From positions 53,399,228-53,463,227 of the forward strand of contig OX235275.1 in the NCBI GenBank assembly GCA_944472155.2: DNA of 64,000 nucleotides. The letters are read 5' to 3'. A program made the translations under genes and the position numbers. Origin of the DNA: Trichobilharzia szidati (lineage: Eukaryota; Platyhelminthes; Trematoda; Strigeidida; Schistosomatidae). Positions 1-12,440 of the stretch are shown in pieces (positions within the stretch are counted from its first letter, which is position 1; the number at the start of each line of letters is the position of its first letter). The notes below the pieces were generated by a model. The model searched no databases. It saw nothing but the letters and a program-made list of their open reading frames with translations, and was not told the DNA's origin.

Positions 1-214
1 ACAACCACATCAAAATCATCCACCTGAGCTACAAATCTTCTCTATCATATCTAAGTTAATCAGTGCTTTTATATGCCTTAGAGATTTGGCCCACGCGTCA
101 CTGAAGTTATTTCCGGCAACATGTGACTTATGATAATTTCCATCAACACCTGCCACCCCCCCGCCCCGCACCCTTTCAGACAACGAACCAACGAAGAACC
201 TTTCGCCCAACAAA

Positions 215-420
215 TATGCAGAGGAAATTGGAAATTGATTTCAATACACGTTGAAGAGACCTCTAGGTGTTGTCAAACCCTCACAAGTGGTGGAACCCGA
301 TTGTGAAAAATGCCAAGTTGGGTATCTCACTTCGAAGGTAGCATCTAGGAGATGAGAGCTTATAGGCTATCGTAGAGTCAGCTGGATAGTAGTGATGTGT
401 TGTTGAAACTCTTAATGTTT
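215..420 (+). mobile_element. ancient RTE-like remnant
   Basis: Worn copy of the RTE C-terminal region (gcagaggaaattgg and gtggaacccgattg blocks), colinear with 27940-28110. Too decayed for a reading frame. Confidence 0.4.
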
Positions 421-984
421 CACTTGGAAAAACCCTTGGAAATAATACTACTACTAATAATAATGATAATATAATCAGAAGTCATCTCTGTATATAATAT
501 CTACACATGACATCATCCGACTAGGGTTGTTGTATGCATAAATCACTTGATAATTCGGATTTTTGTCACTTTTGTGTGTATGTGTGTGTAGATTTTGAGA
601 AATTACTGTATACAGATAATTTTTCTGTTTGAAATCAATTTTGTTTAAAAAATAATAATAATGATAATTTTCAAGTTTCCACTGTGTATTATGTGTCAAT
701 CAATCAATCAGCGGATCGATGAATTTCACCAGATACCGCGATCTGTTTTTTCTTAAAATATTGAGATTAGAATTGAACAAAGAATATTGATTCACATTTT
801 CAAAAGCCTCCTCCTCCTACTCTTCAATCAGGTTCTACAGTTATGCATCTATAATCAAATCATTGTCGACTGATGATTGTTATTGTTGACAACATTAATG
901 TTGTTATTTTTAAAAAAAGAGAAAGAAATTGAATCAATCAGATCAGTAGATCACAGTACAAAAGTATCTTCTGTAAGTGATCAT

Positions 985-1292
985 ATGCATCAACATAATG
1001 ACAGAAGACAAGCACCAGGCAACATATCTTCTATTGAGGAAATCAAGAGATATTTATAAATTTTTATGTACATTATTGTCAGTGGAGAAGCAGTGTCTTC
1101 TGATTAGCTGTTTTCTTACTGAAGGTTATTCCGCTGTACTGCTTGTGACCGTTTCTCAGAAAGTTAAGCCATATATCTGCGAATCGTATTTGCACATGTT
1201 AAGTCTGCTGTGATTGGTTGGTGAGTTCCTCAAGGTTAAGCTTTGTTGTTGTTGCTTTTCTGTCGTGACCTTGATCCGGGACGTAAACATTG
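985..1292 (-). mobile_element. LTR-like repeat (probable solo LTR)
   Basis: Reverse-orientation copy of the repeat at 14552 and 35045 (ends caataatgacagaagacaag-like and ccgggacgtaaaca). More diverged. Confidence 0.5.
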
Positions 1293-1599
1293 TTCTGAGC
1301 GAATTAGTACTGGCCTCTGCTGTTTGACTCTCATAAAACTACCCTAAACCTCTGATAATCTTAGCCTATTAGACCACTTTTTAACGCTTAACTGCTTTCT
1401 GTTTATGTGTATATGGGTTCATGAAAATGCACTACATTGATATTCCTAATATTGATTGAAATAGGGTTTTGTAGTCTGTACTACTACTGACAAGGATTTT
1501 CAGCAGTAGTATGTAGACTCAGATTGTGATAGGAAGTAGCCAAAGTTGAAAACAACATTTGAAGTCAGTGTCTCGTTTGGAAATAATTCCAAGTTTTTT

Positions 1600-1757
1600 T
1601 AACCTTCAGAGGAGATCAACAACCAATCAGAACAGTTTATTTTCCTCTGAGTTAGCCAATCATAAATGTGGCTAAAAATTTATATAAATATGGTGTGATG
1701 TTTTCCTCAATAAAAAAAGATGTCCGTTACCGAGTCTCTCGTCTTCTATCGTCACAC
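1600..1757 (+). mobile_element. diverged LTR-like repeat
   Basis: CCAAT boxes, atttatataaatatgg, ctcaataaa and a terminal tcttctatcgtcaca resemble the 303 bp LTR-like family but are strongly diverged. Confidence 0.35.
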
Positions 1758-1879
1758 TTTTTTTCTTTCCTGTGTCTTATTGTCGGTTTTGATGACAATG
1801 CTTTTGACACTTTATTCAACAAGGTGTTTCTTTTCTGGCGAAATATTATTGCATATGAATGTTGCCTTTACGCATCTAC

Positions 1880-2552
1880 GTCATCTGTGGTGTAGATATG
1901 ATATCCAGCTGTCGATCGAAGGACATGTGTACTGCTCAGGAGTTCACTGTGTCCGTCTTTATCACTGTGAAACATGGCCATTGTGCAAGTGGGTAAGGGA
2001 GAATGATGTCCAGGAAGGCTTCGTGTGCTTTTGGATGTGTGTGGACGGTGGTTACTTCCCAGCTGCTCACACCGTGGAAGTTAATTGATTCTTTGGGTAC
2101 CTGAAACAGAAAGAAGGTTAGTGTTGTATGACCGCAGAGCCCAGGGGACAAACTGCTTGAGGCCGGTCACACACAGTCTGTATGAACCGTAGGGTAAGTC
2201 AGGATGTACAATTTTTGGGGTCAACCTTTTCTGACCCCCTTTCTCCAGAGTGGAGAGACAGCATAGATGGCTGACATGCTGGTTATCTGAGGGAAACACC
2301 TTACTACTGCTGTTATATCCCTGTTCCCCACCAGTACGACTTCGCCTGCAGACCCCCAGCATAGTATAAAAAAATGCTTACACTATGGTTCTTCAATATT
2401 ACTATTCTTTTTGCCCTCATATCTCTGTTTACTGTCTCTGTTTTGCATTCCTTTTTACTTTCTTCTCTTGCTTTGTGTGCTGAGTGAAGTGTGGTGATTT
2501 GAACTACTGCACATCGGTGCAAAGTTCTATGTTGAAACCAGTCAGTCAGTCC
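1880..2552 (+). mobile_element. RTE family B remnant with an unclassified insert
   Basis: 1880-1990 matches RRHDIRLSTKGRVYC..LYGCETWP in degenerate form. 2375-2552 is the RTE-B 3' UTR with a cagtcagtcagt tail. The 380 bp between is a different repeat also present at 47630-48075. Confidence 0.6.
2000..2372. repeat. unclassified dispersed repeat
   Basis: Shares long blocks with 47630-48075 (ggtaagtcaggatgtaca, tggctgacatgctgg, cagacccccagcatag). The second copy has about 45 extra bases in the middle. No coding capacity or clear terminal repeats are recognised. Confidence 0.55.
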
Positions 2553-2824
2553 ATTGTGAAAGTGGAAGATATGAAAAAGGTTATTTTTTTTCTTTGACTA
2601 CAGATGTTTGCCTTCTATCTCTTGTAATAGACAGGTGGCATGAGATTATGAGTAATATGAAGCTTTAGGCATAGACGTATTAATTGATCAGGGGAAATGA
2701 ATTGATGAGGTTATGATGCTGTATCAATTGAGAGAGATGGCTAGGACACGGGTTATGCATGCCAAGCCATCGCCTCCCTCCCTCGTACATTTTTTGTTCA
2801 AATAAAGAGATGTATATGTAGTCA

Positions 2825-3005
2825 GATAGTGTCTCTTGTAATCAGAAGGTCCTGGGTTCGAACCCCGCGGTGTGGGTGTGTACTGCTGAAGAGTCCCAAA
2901 CTAGGACGTAGGAAACAGCTAGGTGTTCAGTACTCCCAGCTGGTTTTCCAATGGTTCTCTAACCATTGTCAACTCATGATGAAATCCTGTAACAAAACGA
3001 ATAGA
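2825..3005 (+). mobile_element. tRNA-derived SINE (type 1) with hammerhead remnant
   Basis: Pol III B box gggttcgaacccc near 2855-2867, a hammerhead-like segment at 2880-2933, and a 3' part (tggttttccaatggttctct) ending near the atgatgaaatcctgtaac block. It matches the structure known for the schistosome Sm-alpha SINE family. Confidence 0.8.
2880..2933 (+). ncRNA. hammerhead ribozyme remnant in SINE
   Basis: Stem I GTACTG/CAGTAC (2880-2885/2928-2933), core CTGAAGA (2886-2892), stem II GTCC/GGAC (2893-2896/2904-2907), GAAA (2912-2915), stem III ACA/TGT (2915-2917/2924-2926). Four extra bases (gtag, 2908-2911) lie between stem II and GAAA, and the residue before the cleavage site is U. All helices are present but the insertion probably abolishes activity. 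Confidence 0.72.
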
Positions 3006-3360
3006 TGGAAGAATATGTAGAAGTTCAGACCTTTAAACTTACATCAACTTGACAAATATACTCATTTTCTGAGTTTCATGCCTCCACAATGCACACAATA
3101 TCTGATGAGATGTTTAGTTCACCGTGATCTTCACGAAGACCTGGGTAATATTTGTGATCTACTAAATAGAAATGGATACCCGACGAAGTTTTTTTTATTA
3201 AACACATGGATTTAGTAAGCACAAAGACCAAGGTGTGTCTATAGTTCTGAAAGAATCAGTGCTCCTACAATCGCATGTCGTGGGGTGGCGGATGATGCTA
3301 ATTATGAGGTTGTATCACAACGTCTAGTAAAAGGTCTTCACCAGCTAACCAAAAATTTTC
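3000..3360. other. no feature recognised
   Basis: AT-rich sequence after the SINE. No coding, tRNA or clear repeat signature seen. Confidence 0.5.
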
Positions 3361-3439
3361 TCCATGGGATGAAAGATAAGTTAAACAAAGCAATAAGAAG
3401 ACGTAATTTGTCTGTCTGAATCGTGTATTGTCTGTATTT

Positions 3440-4150
3440 GAGCAAACACATTTCGAACTTTGTATCCAAAAAAAGAACACGTCCAGACGCTGTTCCTACC
3501 ATGGCCAAACTTGGATTGATGATTCTTCTTCTCACCAAGAGTTCTCCTTCCCCTTAACCCTCTTGGCTTTTTTTCCTTTGCTTATTATGACAAATATTGT
3601 TATTACAATTATTATTATTAATATTATTATTATTATTAGTCATAATTTATGCCCTTCATGCAAACATTCTCTCAATACTATCGAATTTTTCGTTTATATT
3701 ATCCGGACTTATTATTAGTGATATTATCTCTTTTCTCAATATATGCCTCCACCTGCTTTATTTCACATTTTCGTTATCTCATTATGAACCTCCTATTGCA
3801 GTCTTACTATCTCCTGTTTAACACAGACCACTTTGTACTAGCCACCCGCCTGACACCTTTTATAACCTTGATCTGACTTGTCAATTTTCCTACCCCACAC
3901 TCTACAAATCTATTATGATTAATCACCATTGTCTCCCGTTTTACAATATTTTGTAATCGAATTCAGCCTAGCACGTTTGTCACACAGATATGACTATTTT
4001 GACACCCCATAACTACTAATCTGTTATTCTACGTTAAAAATGTATCTGCCGCATAACTGGCCTTCATTGTAACGGCAACAAATATTATATTTTATAATTG
4101 TAAGAACCTGAAGAGAAATTATTGAAAAGAATATTCTTCGTCCAGATTGA
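3440..4150. repeat. AT-rich dispersed repeat
   Basis: 3450-3535 matches 29375-29485 and 4065-4150 matches the complement of 29200-29275. The interior is a (TTA)n-rich stretch. Confidence 0.5.
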
Positions 4151-4558
4151 TGTTTAATTCATAATATGGGAATTTTCCACATTTCGAACAATCTGATCAC
4201 ACACACACACACGGACTTGTCATATGAAATTTAATATGAAGAGTTAAGAGGTGAGCGAATAGACTACCTAGGTCAAGTTAAATTGGACCTATTGAAGGTC
4301 AAAATAACAATGGAGAATCACTAAACCAAATCAGAGAAGTCGAAGAACAATAGAAGGCAAGACACGAAAGCCAAGGTATTATTTTCAAGTGTGATCAAAC
4401 CACTATTTATGTTTGTACAGTTTATGTTCTTTAACCAAACACTCAGCTTGTGATTTCGGTTTAAGTCAAACGACAACGACAAATAGAATTCAAATGAACT
4501 GTCGTCAAGATTTGACAGAATACTTCTAAAATATTTGGGTGCCGAGTGAGAAGTAGAC

Positions 4559-4713
4559 ATTTGTCAATAAATTGTATTTGTAAAGTCTCAGCGAGATTGA
4601 AATGAGTAATTCCAACGTTTCGTTCGGAAGTTCGGACCAGATTGCCGAACGAAACGTTGGAATTACTCATTTCAATCTCGCTGAGACTTTACAAATACAA
4701 TTTATTGACAAAT
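4559..4713. repeat. perfect palindrome, 69 bp arms, PLE-derived
   Basis: 4559-4627 and 4645-4713 are exact reverse complements around a 17 nt centre. The arm sequence (gaacgaaacgttggaatta, ctcgctgagac) is a PLE terminus also seen in single copy at 18125-18190. Confidence 0.97.
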
Positions 4714-5944
4714 AGAATGTTCAAATATGCATAGTATTCTATTATTGTTAATGCAGTATATAACCGTGGGAAATGTATTCTGTCTGTGACATCAAATAGA
4801 TATATCATATTCTATTGTTAATGCAATCTTGAATTGTGGGAAAACACATTCCGACTCTAACACCAAATTGAATGATCAAAGAGGTATATATTGTATTCTG
4901 ATGCTAGTGCCGAATTGAACTGTGGGAACATGTGAGACTAATATTCCGTTGACATACATTGTCTGTATCACACCACCACAAAGTGATAGTAAGCCACACA
5001 TACATAGACAGGACTCATCGATCTGTGCAAGTAAGCGCTGGCTTCAGAACATATTTCTAAATGGCTCCAAAATCAAATAAAATCCCGAGTACCCATTCAT
5101 GGGGAGAACATGTGACCTAGCCACTCTCTTTCGTTAAACATATCATAGAGAAAGGACGTAAAATTGATGTCTTCACACGTCTTCTAAATCTATCTATAAG
5201 CTGTGTTGGGTGGTTAACGTATCCTAGCTATCAGGTAAATTAAACCACCTTCATGAGATCAAAGTAACAATTCGTCATCATACTAAGCCTTCCTCGGTAA
5301 ACTTTGTTTTGACACCAGCCAGGGTAGATGTGCTACTACCTCTGTTATTTGGTTTAGTGATCTTCAATGTTATTTTGACCTTCAACATGTCCTTTTAACT
5401 TGACCTAAATAGTCTATTTTCTCACCTCTTAACTCTTCACTAATTTCATATATATTCCTATGACAAGGTCGTATGTGTGTGATCAGATTGTTCTAAATGT
5501 GTTGCTCAAATACGCACAATACACGATTCAGACAGACAAATTACGTCTTCTTATTGCTTTGTCTAAACAACATTAAGGCGAATTAATTCTTTTAACGATA
5601 AGTTATTTAATTTCGCCTCTTCCACTAAGTGTATTCAGCAGCATAACTACATCTGTGCAACTAGTTACATTGGACATATGATTAGACAAGTTCATCCTAG
5701 AATGCTTGTACACTATCCGAATAAAAGCGATGCTTAGCATGACCCTACCTCATCTCGTTGATATTATGTAGAGCTTTTAAAATAATTGATGATCGTATTT
5801 CACTCGATATATTGCATCCTTTACGAGATAATCGTAGGGTACAGCAGGTTGAAGGTGAGAGAGCAGTAACTCATCGAAGAAAGAGGACATTGCGAAGTGG
5901 TCGCGCGCTATGCCATGAATTGGCAGAAGTTAGAATTCATGGGC

Positions 5945-6145
5945 TGGCGCCATTGGATCGGATCCCAGTGGCCTAATGGTCTGCAAACTCGCTAGCCTTG
6001 TAACCAGAAGGTCCTGGGTTCGAACCCCGCGGTGTGGGTGCGTACAGCTGAAGAGACCCAAATTCCCAGTTGGTTTTCAAATAGTCCTCTAACTGATGTC
6101 AACTTATCGTGATGAAATCCTTCAACCAATCAGACAAACAAACAA
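5945..6145 (+). mobile_element. tRNA-derived SINE (type 1), hammerhead deleted
   Basis: A box tggcctaatgg (5969-5979), B box gggttcgaacccc (6016-6028), then gctgaagagaccc, after which the second half of the hammerhead is missing. The 3' part cccagttggttttc and a caatcagacaaacaaacaatc tail follow. Confidence 0.82.
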
Positions 6146-6149
6146 TCAA

Positions 6150-6720
6150 ACAAAACCGATACTTGAAAAGAAAATGCCCTCAACTGTTTTCCTTACCATA
6201 ACCAGCTACCATGTTCCCTCTCCTATCCTTGTGACTATCAATTTTTTCAATACTATTATTTTATTCTGATTACTATTCTCTTGCTGCTGCTGTCTAATTT
6301 ATTCATGGTTAGCTTATTTGTATCATCATTATTCTTACGTAATCCATTCATCTTTTCTTCTCCTAGTCATCATTAATTTACAAGTTATTATAATTATTAT
6401 GTAATAACTTAATACTAACGTTTTCAAATTAGCTGGTCTGTAAACAACCTCTGTAATGATTTTTCATCCTATCGCCACCCTACACCTCAAAATTGATGTT
6501 TATTTTTTTCTTGGCTAAAAGTTTGTGTTAATTAACTGTTGTGCTGATTTTTCAGCGGTTATTTTCACATTAAAAAAAAACACACAACTTAAACCTAATA
6601 ATTCATATTGATCATTGCTGCCATTGATGATATACTTAATTGTGTTGGATTGGATAATGGCGGCGGGGAGCGGGAAGGGGTTGTTGATGCGAAGACAGGA
6701 GTACGTTGTACCACCGATAA
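6150..6720. other. AT-rich, no gene seen
   Basis: (TTA)-rich intergenic sequence between a SINE and an RTE copy. No supported feature. Confidence 0.5.
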
Positions 6721-6731
6721 AAGGACTCTAT

Positions 6732-7740
6732 TATTATTATTCCCTTGGGTTCCTAGTGGAACATAGGGCTTCAACTACACGCCTCCACTTGATTTTGTCT
6801 CGTGCTGTACTTTTCACCTTCATCCATGTTAGTCCATACTGTTTTAGCTCCTATTCACACGATCTCCTCCATGTCACCCTTGCACTGACGACCAACTCGC
6901 CGCTTCCCTTTCGGGTTCCACTCAACGGCCTGACGCGCGATGTCACCCAGCGGCCTCCTCAGCGAGTGTCCAATCCATCTCCACTTTCTCCTGCATATTT
7001 GTTGGGCAATTGGTTCTTGTTTTGTTTCTTCCCATAGTTTTTTGTTGGTTCTTGTTCTTTCCGGCCATCTGATCTTCAGTATAGAGCGAAGACAGTTGTT
7101 GTTGATAAAGGTCTGCAACAGGCTGTTGGAAATATTCTTTATGACCCGCCAAGTTTCTCATCCGTATAGAAGAACTGACTGACTTGACGTTTGTATTGAA
7201 AATCCGAATTTTTGTTGTTGATGCTGAGTGACGAAGATTTCCAGATTGGTTTCAGGTCGATGAATGTGTTTCTCGCCCTCCCGATTCTCGATTTGACATC
7301 CTTGTCCGTTCCTCCTGTAGTTGAGACAATGCTCCCTAGATAAGTGAATGAAGTAACCTTATTCAAATTCCTCCCGTTGATGGTGATTGGCGCTGTATGT
7401 TACTGCTGCTGTTGTTGTTGTTTGGTTATTTTCATAACCTCCGTCTTGTCTGTGTTCACCTGGAGTCCTGTCTTTGCTGCTTCTTCGACTAGTTTGTCGG
7501 TTTTCGCTTGTAAGTCTTCGATTTTGTGTGACATCAAACATAAGTCATCCGCGAAATCCAGGTCTTCTAGATTCTTCACGTCGGTCCAGGATATCCCTGT
7601 CTTCTCGTTTCCCACTGTGTGACGCATAATCCAGTCCACCACAATTAAGAATATCATTGGTGATAATAAGCACCCTTGTCTGACTCCTGTGTTTACTCCA
7701 AAAGCCTCGCTGAGTTTTCCGTTTTGGATCAAAGAAGACT
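6732..7740 (-). mobile_element. RTE family A fragment, degenerate
   Basis: The minus strand encodes LSEAFGVNTGVRQGCLLSP, LDFADDLCLMSHKIEDLQ and then, after frameshifts, TSFTYLGSIVSTTGG, RNTFIDLKPIWKSSSL and CRSILKIRWPERTRTNKKLW to the C-terminus. The 3' end at 6732 carries an (ATT)n tail, seen on the plus strand as ctattattattattccc. A short gactcta match flanks both ends (6725-6731 and near 7736-7742) and may be the target duplication. The reading frame is broken several times, so it is not functional. Confidence 0.85.
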
Positions 7741-7804
7741 CTAGGAAGATCTGAATTTCGCTCATGGATGATGATTCACGTCTAACTCGAAGATTTACAG
7801 GCGA

Positions 7805-8500
7805 AAACTAATAAGTGTTGGCGGAAGAAACAATCATCAAGGAGACAGGACTTTATGCGGTCACAGAGAAGATGGAGTTGAGGCAGATAACCAACCATTA
7901 TAAATGGAATAAATTTGAAATACGTCACTTCCTTCACTTATTTCGATAGGCAGCATCGTTTCAACTACAGGTGGCTGGGAATAGAATGTTAATACGATGA
8001 TCGGAAAGGCTAGACAGATCGTTAATACTCTGAAATCAGTGTGGGTGTGCGTTGCACTCAACATAAAGAACAAAATTCGAATTTTTCATCATCATTCTTA
8101 AGTCGGAGACTTGGTGTGTGTCAGTTACCAAAATCCATTTCCAACAGGCTCCTGTACACATATATCAACAGTTGCCTTTGCTAGCTCCATATTGAATATC
8201 AAATGGCTAGTTGTAAAGAATTAGCAACAAGAAGCTCTAGGAATAAACCATCCGAGAAGCTATTGCTCAAAAGAAAGGAAAACACAATGGAATTGGGTCG
8301 GATACATTCTGAGGAGATCGTTGGGTGACATTGTGCATCAGGTCATCACTCATGTGGGACCCGAATGAGAAACAACAAGTTGAGGCGTCACTTCATGGGT
8401 GATATAGGGGAGGAGGATGATAGATTTTAGGCAACCGTTGACATCTGAGCATAGTGGAGATACGTTGTTGACGCCCTATTTTCCACTCAGAAAGAAAGAA
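7805..8500 (+). mobile_element. ancient RTE-like remnant
   Basis: Degenerate + strand similarity to RTE family A C-terminal sequence: a stretch like ARQIVNTLKSVWV around 8010, an IRIF-like segment near 8075, a GIGSDTF-like block near 8300 and the final GDIGEE-like region near 8400, full of stops. It ends in a short ataataatagtat run. Confidence 0.55.
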
Positions 8501-8884
8501 ATAATAATAGTATAGTATTACGTGTACTTTAAGACAACATAAACTGCGTGGCACACGGGCATGTGAAATTTATTCAATGACTATATATATACCTCACAAA
8601 GTCTTAATTTCTCCTTGAATTACTTAGTAAGTTAGTAGAACTTAGTTATGCCGTACTGTGGTATAAGCCATACAATTATTGTGTGAGTGTCGACGGAACG
8701 ACTAAACCAGACAGAATTAGATTCGAATCCGAAATCTACTGATTGATTCAAACATTTAATTCCGTGTTTTCGGAGCCTGTATAGAGGCAAATAGCGATGG
8801 TGTATTTTATTTTTTGCATGGGTTAGGATTGCTATTCTCAAACCTAACAGTTCCCGTTTTTGCCTAGCTTACTACCGGTTTGGA

Positions 8885-8965
8885 GATTTTTGCCAGTACA
8901 TCCACCGCCTTGGGAATCGAACCAAAACCTCCGGCTTGATTGGTGAGCAGACATCCGATCACTGA
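8885..8965 (-). repeat. tRNA-like SINE fragment
   Basis: Complement contains gtgtcagtgatcggatgtct and ttttggttcgattcccaagg, resembling pol III A and B boxes. No tRNA can be folded with confidence. Confidence 0.4.
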
Positions 8966-9029
8966 CACACTGAAAGTCGAATACATTAGCCAATTCGCTC
9001 TCCATCTCCAGTTCTCTCTGCTTTGCGTG

Positions 9030-9530
9030 AAGACAGTTTCCAAATAATAGAGAATATTTGTAGCTCAGGTGGGGATGATTTGCGATAAGTTCTGTTCTCT
9101 GAGCTGGTTGCTTTAATTGAGGAGCTTTCGTCGTCCCCCTTCTAGACAACATCTTCAGCGCAATTCCCCATGAATGATAGAATTGTGTCTCCTGGCACAA
9201 CCATCATCGTTACTGGTAGTCCATTTTACACAGGAAACACCAAAATTGCGATTAACAAACATTGTTAATAAAGACTAAATTTACCAACTAATAAAAAAAG
9301 TAAGTCATCACATGACAAAAAAATTCGAATTCAATACAGACAGATGTAAATCGACTACCAGTCACGAAGATGATGGTAGCCAGGAGACACAATTCTATCA
9401 CCATTCATGAAGAATTTAAATGAGTTCATTTTTATGCTAAAAGTTGCGCTGAGCTGAAGATGTTGTCTAGCAGGAGAACACAACTAATTACAGTTTCTTG
9501 GTATTTCATCATTGGGGATGGCAATTTAAC
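9030..9530. mobile_element. PLE family A ends in head-to-head orientation
   Basis: 9040-9190 is the family A 3' end in minus orientation, with an intact hammerhead-like core. 9270-9530 is the same end in plus orientation, with a damaged core. This resembles a small fold-back remnant. Confidence 0.65.
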
Positions 9531-9539
9531 CATATGAAT

Positions 9540-11140
9540 GTGTGTATGTATTATCTACTCCAGTAGGTTTACTCAACAGTTTTACAATGTCGTATTTGGT
9601 TGAACACAATATTCAGCGAAGAGACTCTTTTAAACAACGAATTTATTATCAAGCTGTACAATCGTATATATATGGTTTTAAAAAGAAATTATATCCGGTG
9701 AGGGAATTAGGTCAAAGGTGTGAATACATGAAATAATAATAGTATGAAATGCAATTAAAATTTTTTTGTGATTATAATCATAGTTAAATGTCAAGTGGCA
9801 AAATAATTAATGTCGTATATAGAATAATACATAAGGTGTATAGATTTTGGAAAGGGGTACATAATTATAAGATTAGTAGACGAATATAAAATGGTGTGAA
9901 ATTTGATAAGATAGAATTCAATATTGTAAAAAATAAGATATAAAAATTAATAATTTTGGGTTTAAAATGTCAAGTGGGTCAAGTGGAAAAGATTCAGAGT
10001 GAGAATAGTAATAATAATAATATTAATAATAATCGTAGTAATAAGGGAAGAGTACATAGAATAACTAAATAAACAAAATAAATAAATGTCTATCCCTCTA
10101 CGGCCAAGGCAGAAGTAGGGATTGTACATACTTCTTTTGTACACAAAGGTCTGGCTTAAAGTCATGAATTGCCAAGGCCTCAGCTGTCTTTAGAAGTCTG
10201 TAACGAAGAAAACGCGGGAAGTTAGCATGGATTTTTTTTTGATTTACAGCTTGATTCCACACCGTATTTTCAGTACAAGTATGGAATTTTCAGCTTGGAT
10301 ATCGGTAGCCCAAATTCAGGCCGACCATAGATATCGGGTGTGCGCCGGCAGGGGATCGAACCCCAGACCATGTGCATGGTCGGCGAGAGTCCTAACCACT
10401 GTGCCACCGACGCACACATGATCTTAAAATCATGGTCAGGGTTGACAGGGTGACAGAAGTTGATCAGGTGTTCCAAAATAGAGCTTCACACACACTTCCT
10501 TTCTCCCTTGTAAAACCATGCAACTGGAATATGTTCTCGTATCCGTGTGGAAAGCGTCCTCTGACTACGGCCAATGTACCTTGCTCCACAAGAGCAGGTG
10601 AACTGATAGATGCACATGGAGGCGGCCAGACTGAGGAGCTTATCTTTTACAGAGGTAGAGAACTTGATCGTCATATGTAATTTTGCTGCAAAGAATGTCT
10701 TACTGACTGCTTTAGAGAGACGATTTTTGAGCATATCTGAAGCTTGGTCACCTTTGAATTCCAAGTTCATGAATAAGGTTTTCTTTGGAACTGTGTCGGT
10801 GACCAGTTTAGACTGTTTATCTTTCATGTTGCTGTCAATAAATCGGTTAGGGTAACCCTTTTTCGGCGAGAGTGGCTTTTAAGAAGTCAAGTTCCGAGTC
10901 AACGGAATCAGAACTACAAATTTTCCTTATCCTAGAGCAGACAGAGCGAATGAATTAAGTTCCTTTTCTTAGAAATAGGCACCCAACTGTAAAAAATTAG
11001 TTAGTTGTCCGTTCCATGTACACATTTCCGGTGGATAGATCTTTTGAGAGATCCGTCATTACGTCTGCTAAGGCACACATCAAGAAAGGGAATACTTAGT
11101 TTGGATTCCTTTTCTACGTTGAATTGTAAAGAATTGTGTG
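9540..11140 (-). mobile_element. PLE family C, degenerate, with SINE insertion
   Basis: The minus strand at 10486-10827 reads ...KFSTSVKDKLLSLAASMCIYQFTCSCGARYIGRSQRTLSTRI, the GIY-YIG domain of a third PLE family. Upstream RT-like sequence is decayed. 9540-10165 is its AT-rich 3' region. A tRNA-derived SINE sits at about 10225-10430. Confidence 0.75.
10225..10430 (-). mobile_element. tRNA-derived SINE (type 2)
   Basis: On the minus strand, A box gtggcacagtggttagg (10407-10391) and B box ggggttcgatcccc (10364-10351), then a body ending in a T-rich run at 10229-10240. Inserted in PLE family C. Confidence 0.82.
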
Positions 11141-11565
11141 TATATGGTTGAATAGAAGTCGTTCATATACCTGTTAATACTCTAGAAAATAATAAATCAA
11201 GTGCTATACTTATACTTGTGCACCCGAATGACCTTGCAAGTATATATATATATATGTACATATATATATATATATATATAATTTGTCTATTGATTTAATA
11301 AGTAATAATACACCTAGCCACTGTACATTCTTGAGAGAATACCTCTTCAACATTTCTTCTCTCTTTGTTTGTTTGTTTGAGTTTGTGTGAAAGTGTGTGT
11401 GTGTGCGTGTTCATTCTCCAAAAAAGACCAGAAAACAAGTCTCAACCATCTCTTTCTTCTTTAACGGTGTTATCTTTCTGTTCACCCTATCGTCCCTAAT
11501 GTCTATGAGGCATAGCCATTGATACCGATAGATACTACAGCTGTTTACGTGCTATGTAGTGGTGG
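11140..11565. repeat. microsatellite-rich stretch
   Basis: A (TA)n palindromic run at 11240-11280 and a (GT)n run near 11390-11410. Nothing coding. Confidence 0.7.
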
Positions 11566-11569
11566 TATA

Positions 11570-11960
11570 ATAATATTAGATAGTTGGAGGCAATCGTCAG
11601 GAAGCCTTGCCTGACCTAGGTTTCGTGCTAGTTGACACTCACCAGTCAACAAGGCATATCTGCAACCTAGAAGGAACTCATATCCCTTTTGAGATTCTAA
11701 CCCATTTCACGCAGTGAGGGCTGCAGTCAGAGACGTTACCACTGAGCCAGCTATTCGGACTCGCGATTGACCTCCTGTAGAACTGTAGTGGGTATTTTGA
11801 TTGGACACTAGTAACTAGTGTGACGTGTCTAGTCCTTTCTTTGGTGCACAGACTGAATTCTATCAGTCAGTCAGGTTTTGCAATGTGGCCACCATTCTAG
11901 GTGGTGGCTCACCATCATGGTGCACATTGACTTGATGATATTAGATAGTTGGAGGCAGGT
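11570..11960 (-). mobile_element. tRNA-derived SINE (type 3)
   Basis: On the minus strand gctcagtggtaacgtctctg (A-box-like, near 11720-11750) is followed by a worn B box (gggttagaatctc). The flanking body attagatagttggaggca occurs at both ends (about 11575 and 11940). The head matches 33418-33640 and 22740-22830. Confidence 0.65.
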
Positions 11961-12440
11961 ATAATAATAATAGACGGTGGCCAGCTTAAAAATTGTTGAG
12001 CTACCGAAAACTTCCATCTCGCTCGGTTTGTTTTAATCGATCAAGATATGACCTCTATTGGTATTATATACTCTTGTGTGTGTAGTTAAAATGTTTACAA
12101 GCTTCTGATTCGTAAGTTCCTACTAAACTTGGGGAATGGCCTGTGATTGTGGGCTGGCAACGTTTTCCAATACAGCATGAGATAAGTGTTCTTCAGTTAA
12201 GTCCTTGGGTCTCAAAATGTACTTCTGAACATCTTGCAATTGGCTTTCAACTAGATCGATATCGCGGATTTCTCGAAGGAGACAAGGCATATGTATATAT
12301 CATAATGGTTTGTGCTTCAGCTCAGAGACCACCATGTGTCACAGGAAGGAGATACTGTCAATTGATTAATATTTTACTTGAAGATATTGACTGTACGAAG
12401 GGAAAGTATCATGCAATAAACTCCTCCGAAAATATCTGTA

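Larger units (their letters stand above)
3364..5585. repeat. large imperfect inverted repeat around the 4.6 kb palindrome
   Basis: 3364-3442 pairs with about 5510-5585 (gacgtaatttgtctgtctga and its complement), and 4184-4345 pairs with about 5338-5500. The arms are older and more diverged than the central palindrome. Confidence 0.7.

Noticed and set aside
5964..6030. Possible functional tRNA gene
   Set aside because: The A and B boxes are clear but no acceptor stem or complete cloverleaf forms, and the same unit recurs with SINE body sequence attached.
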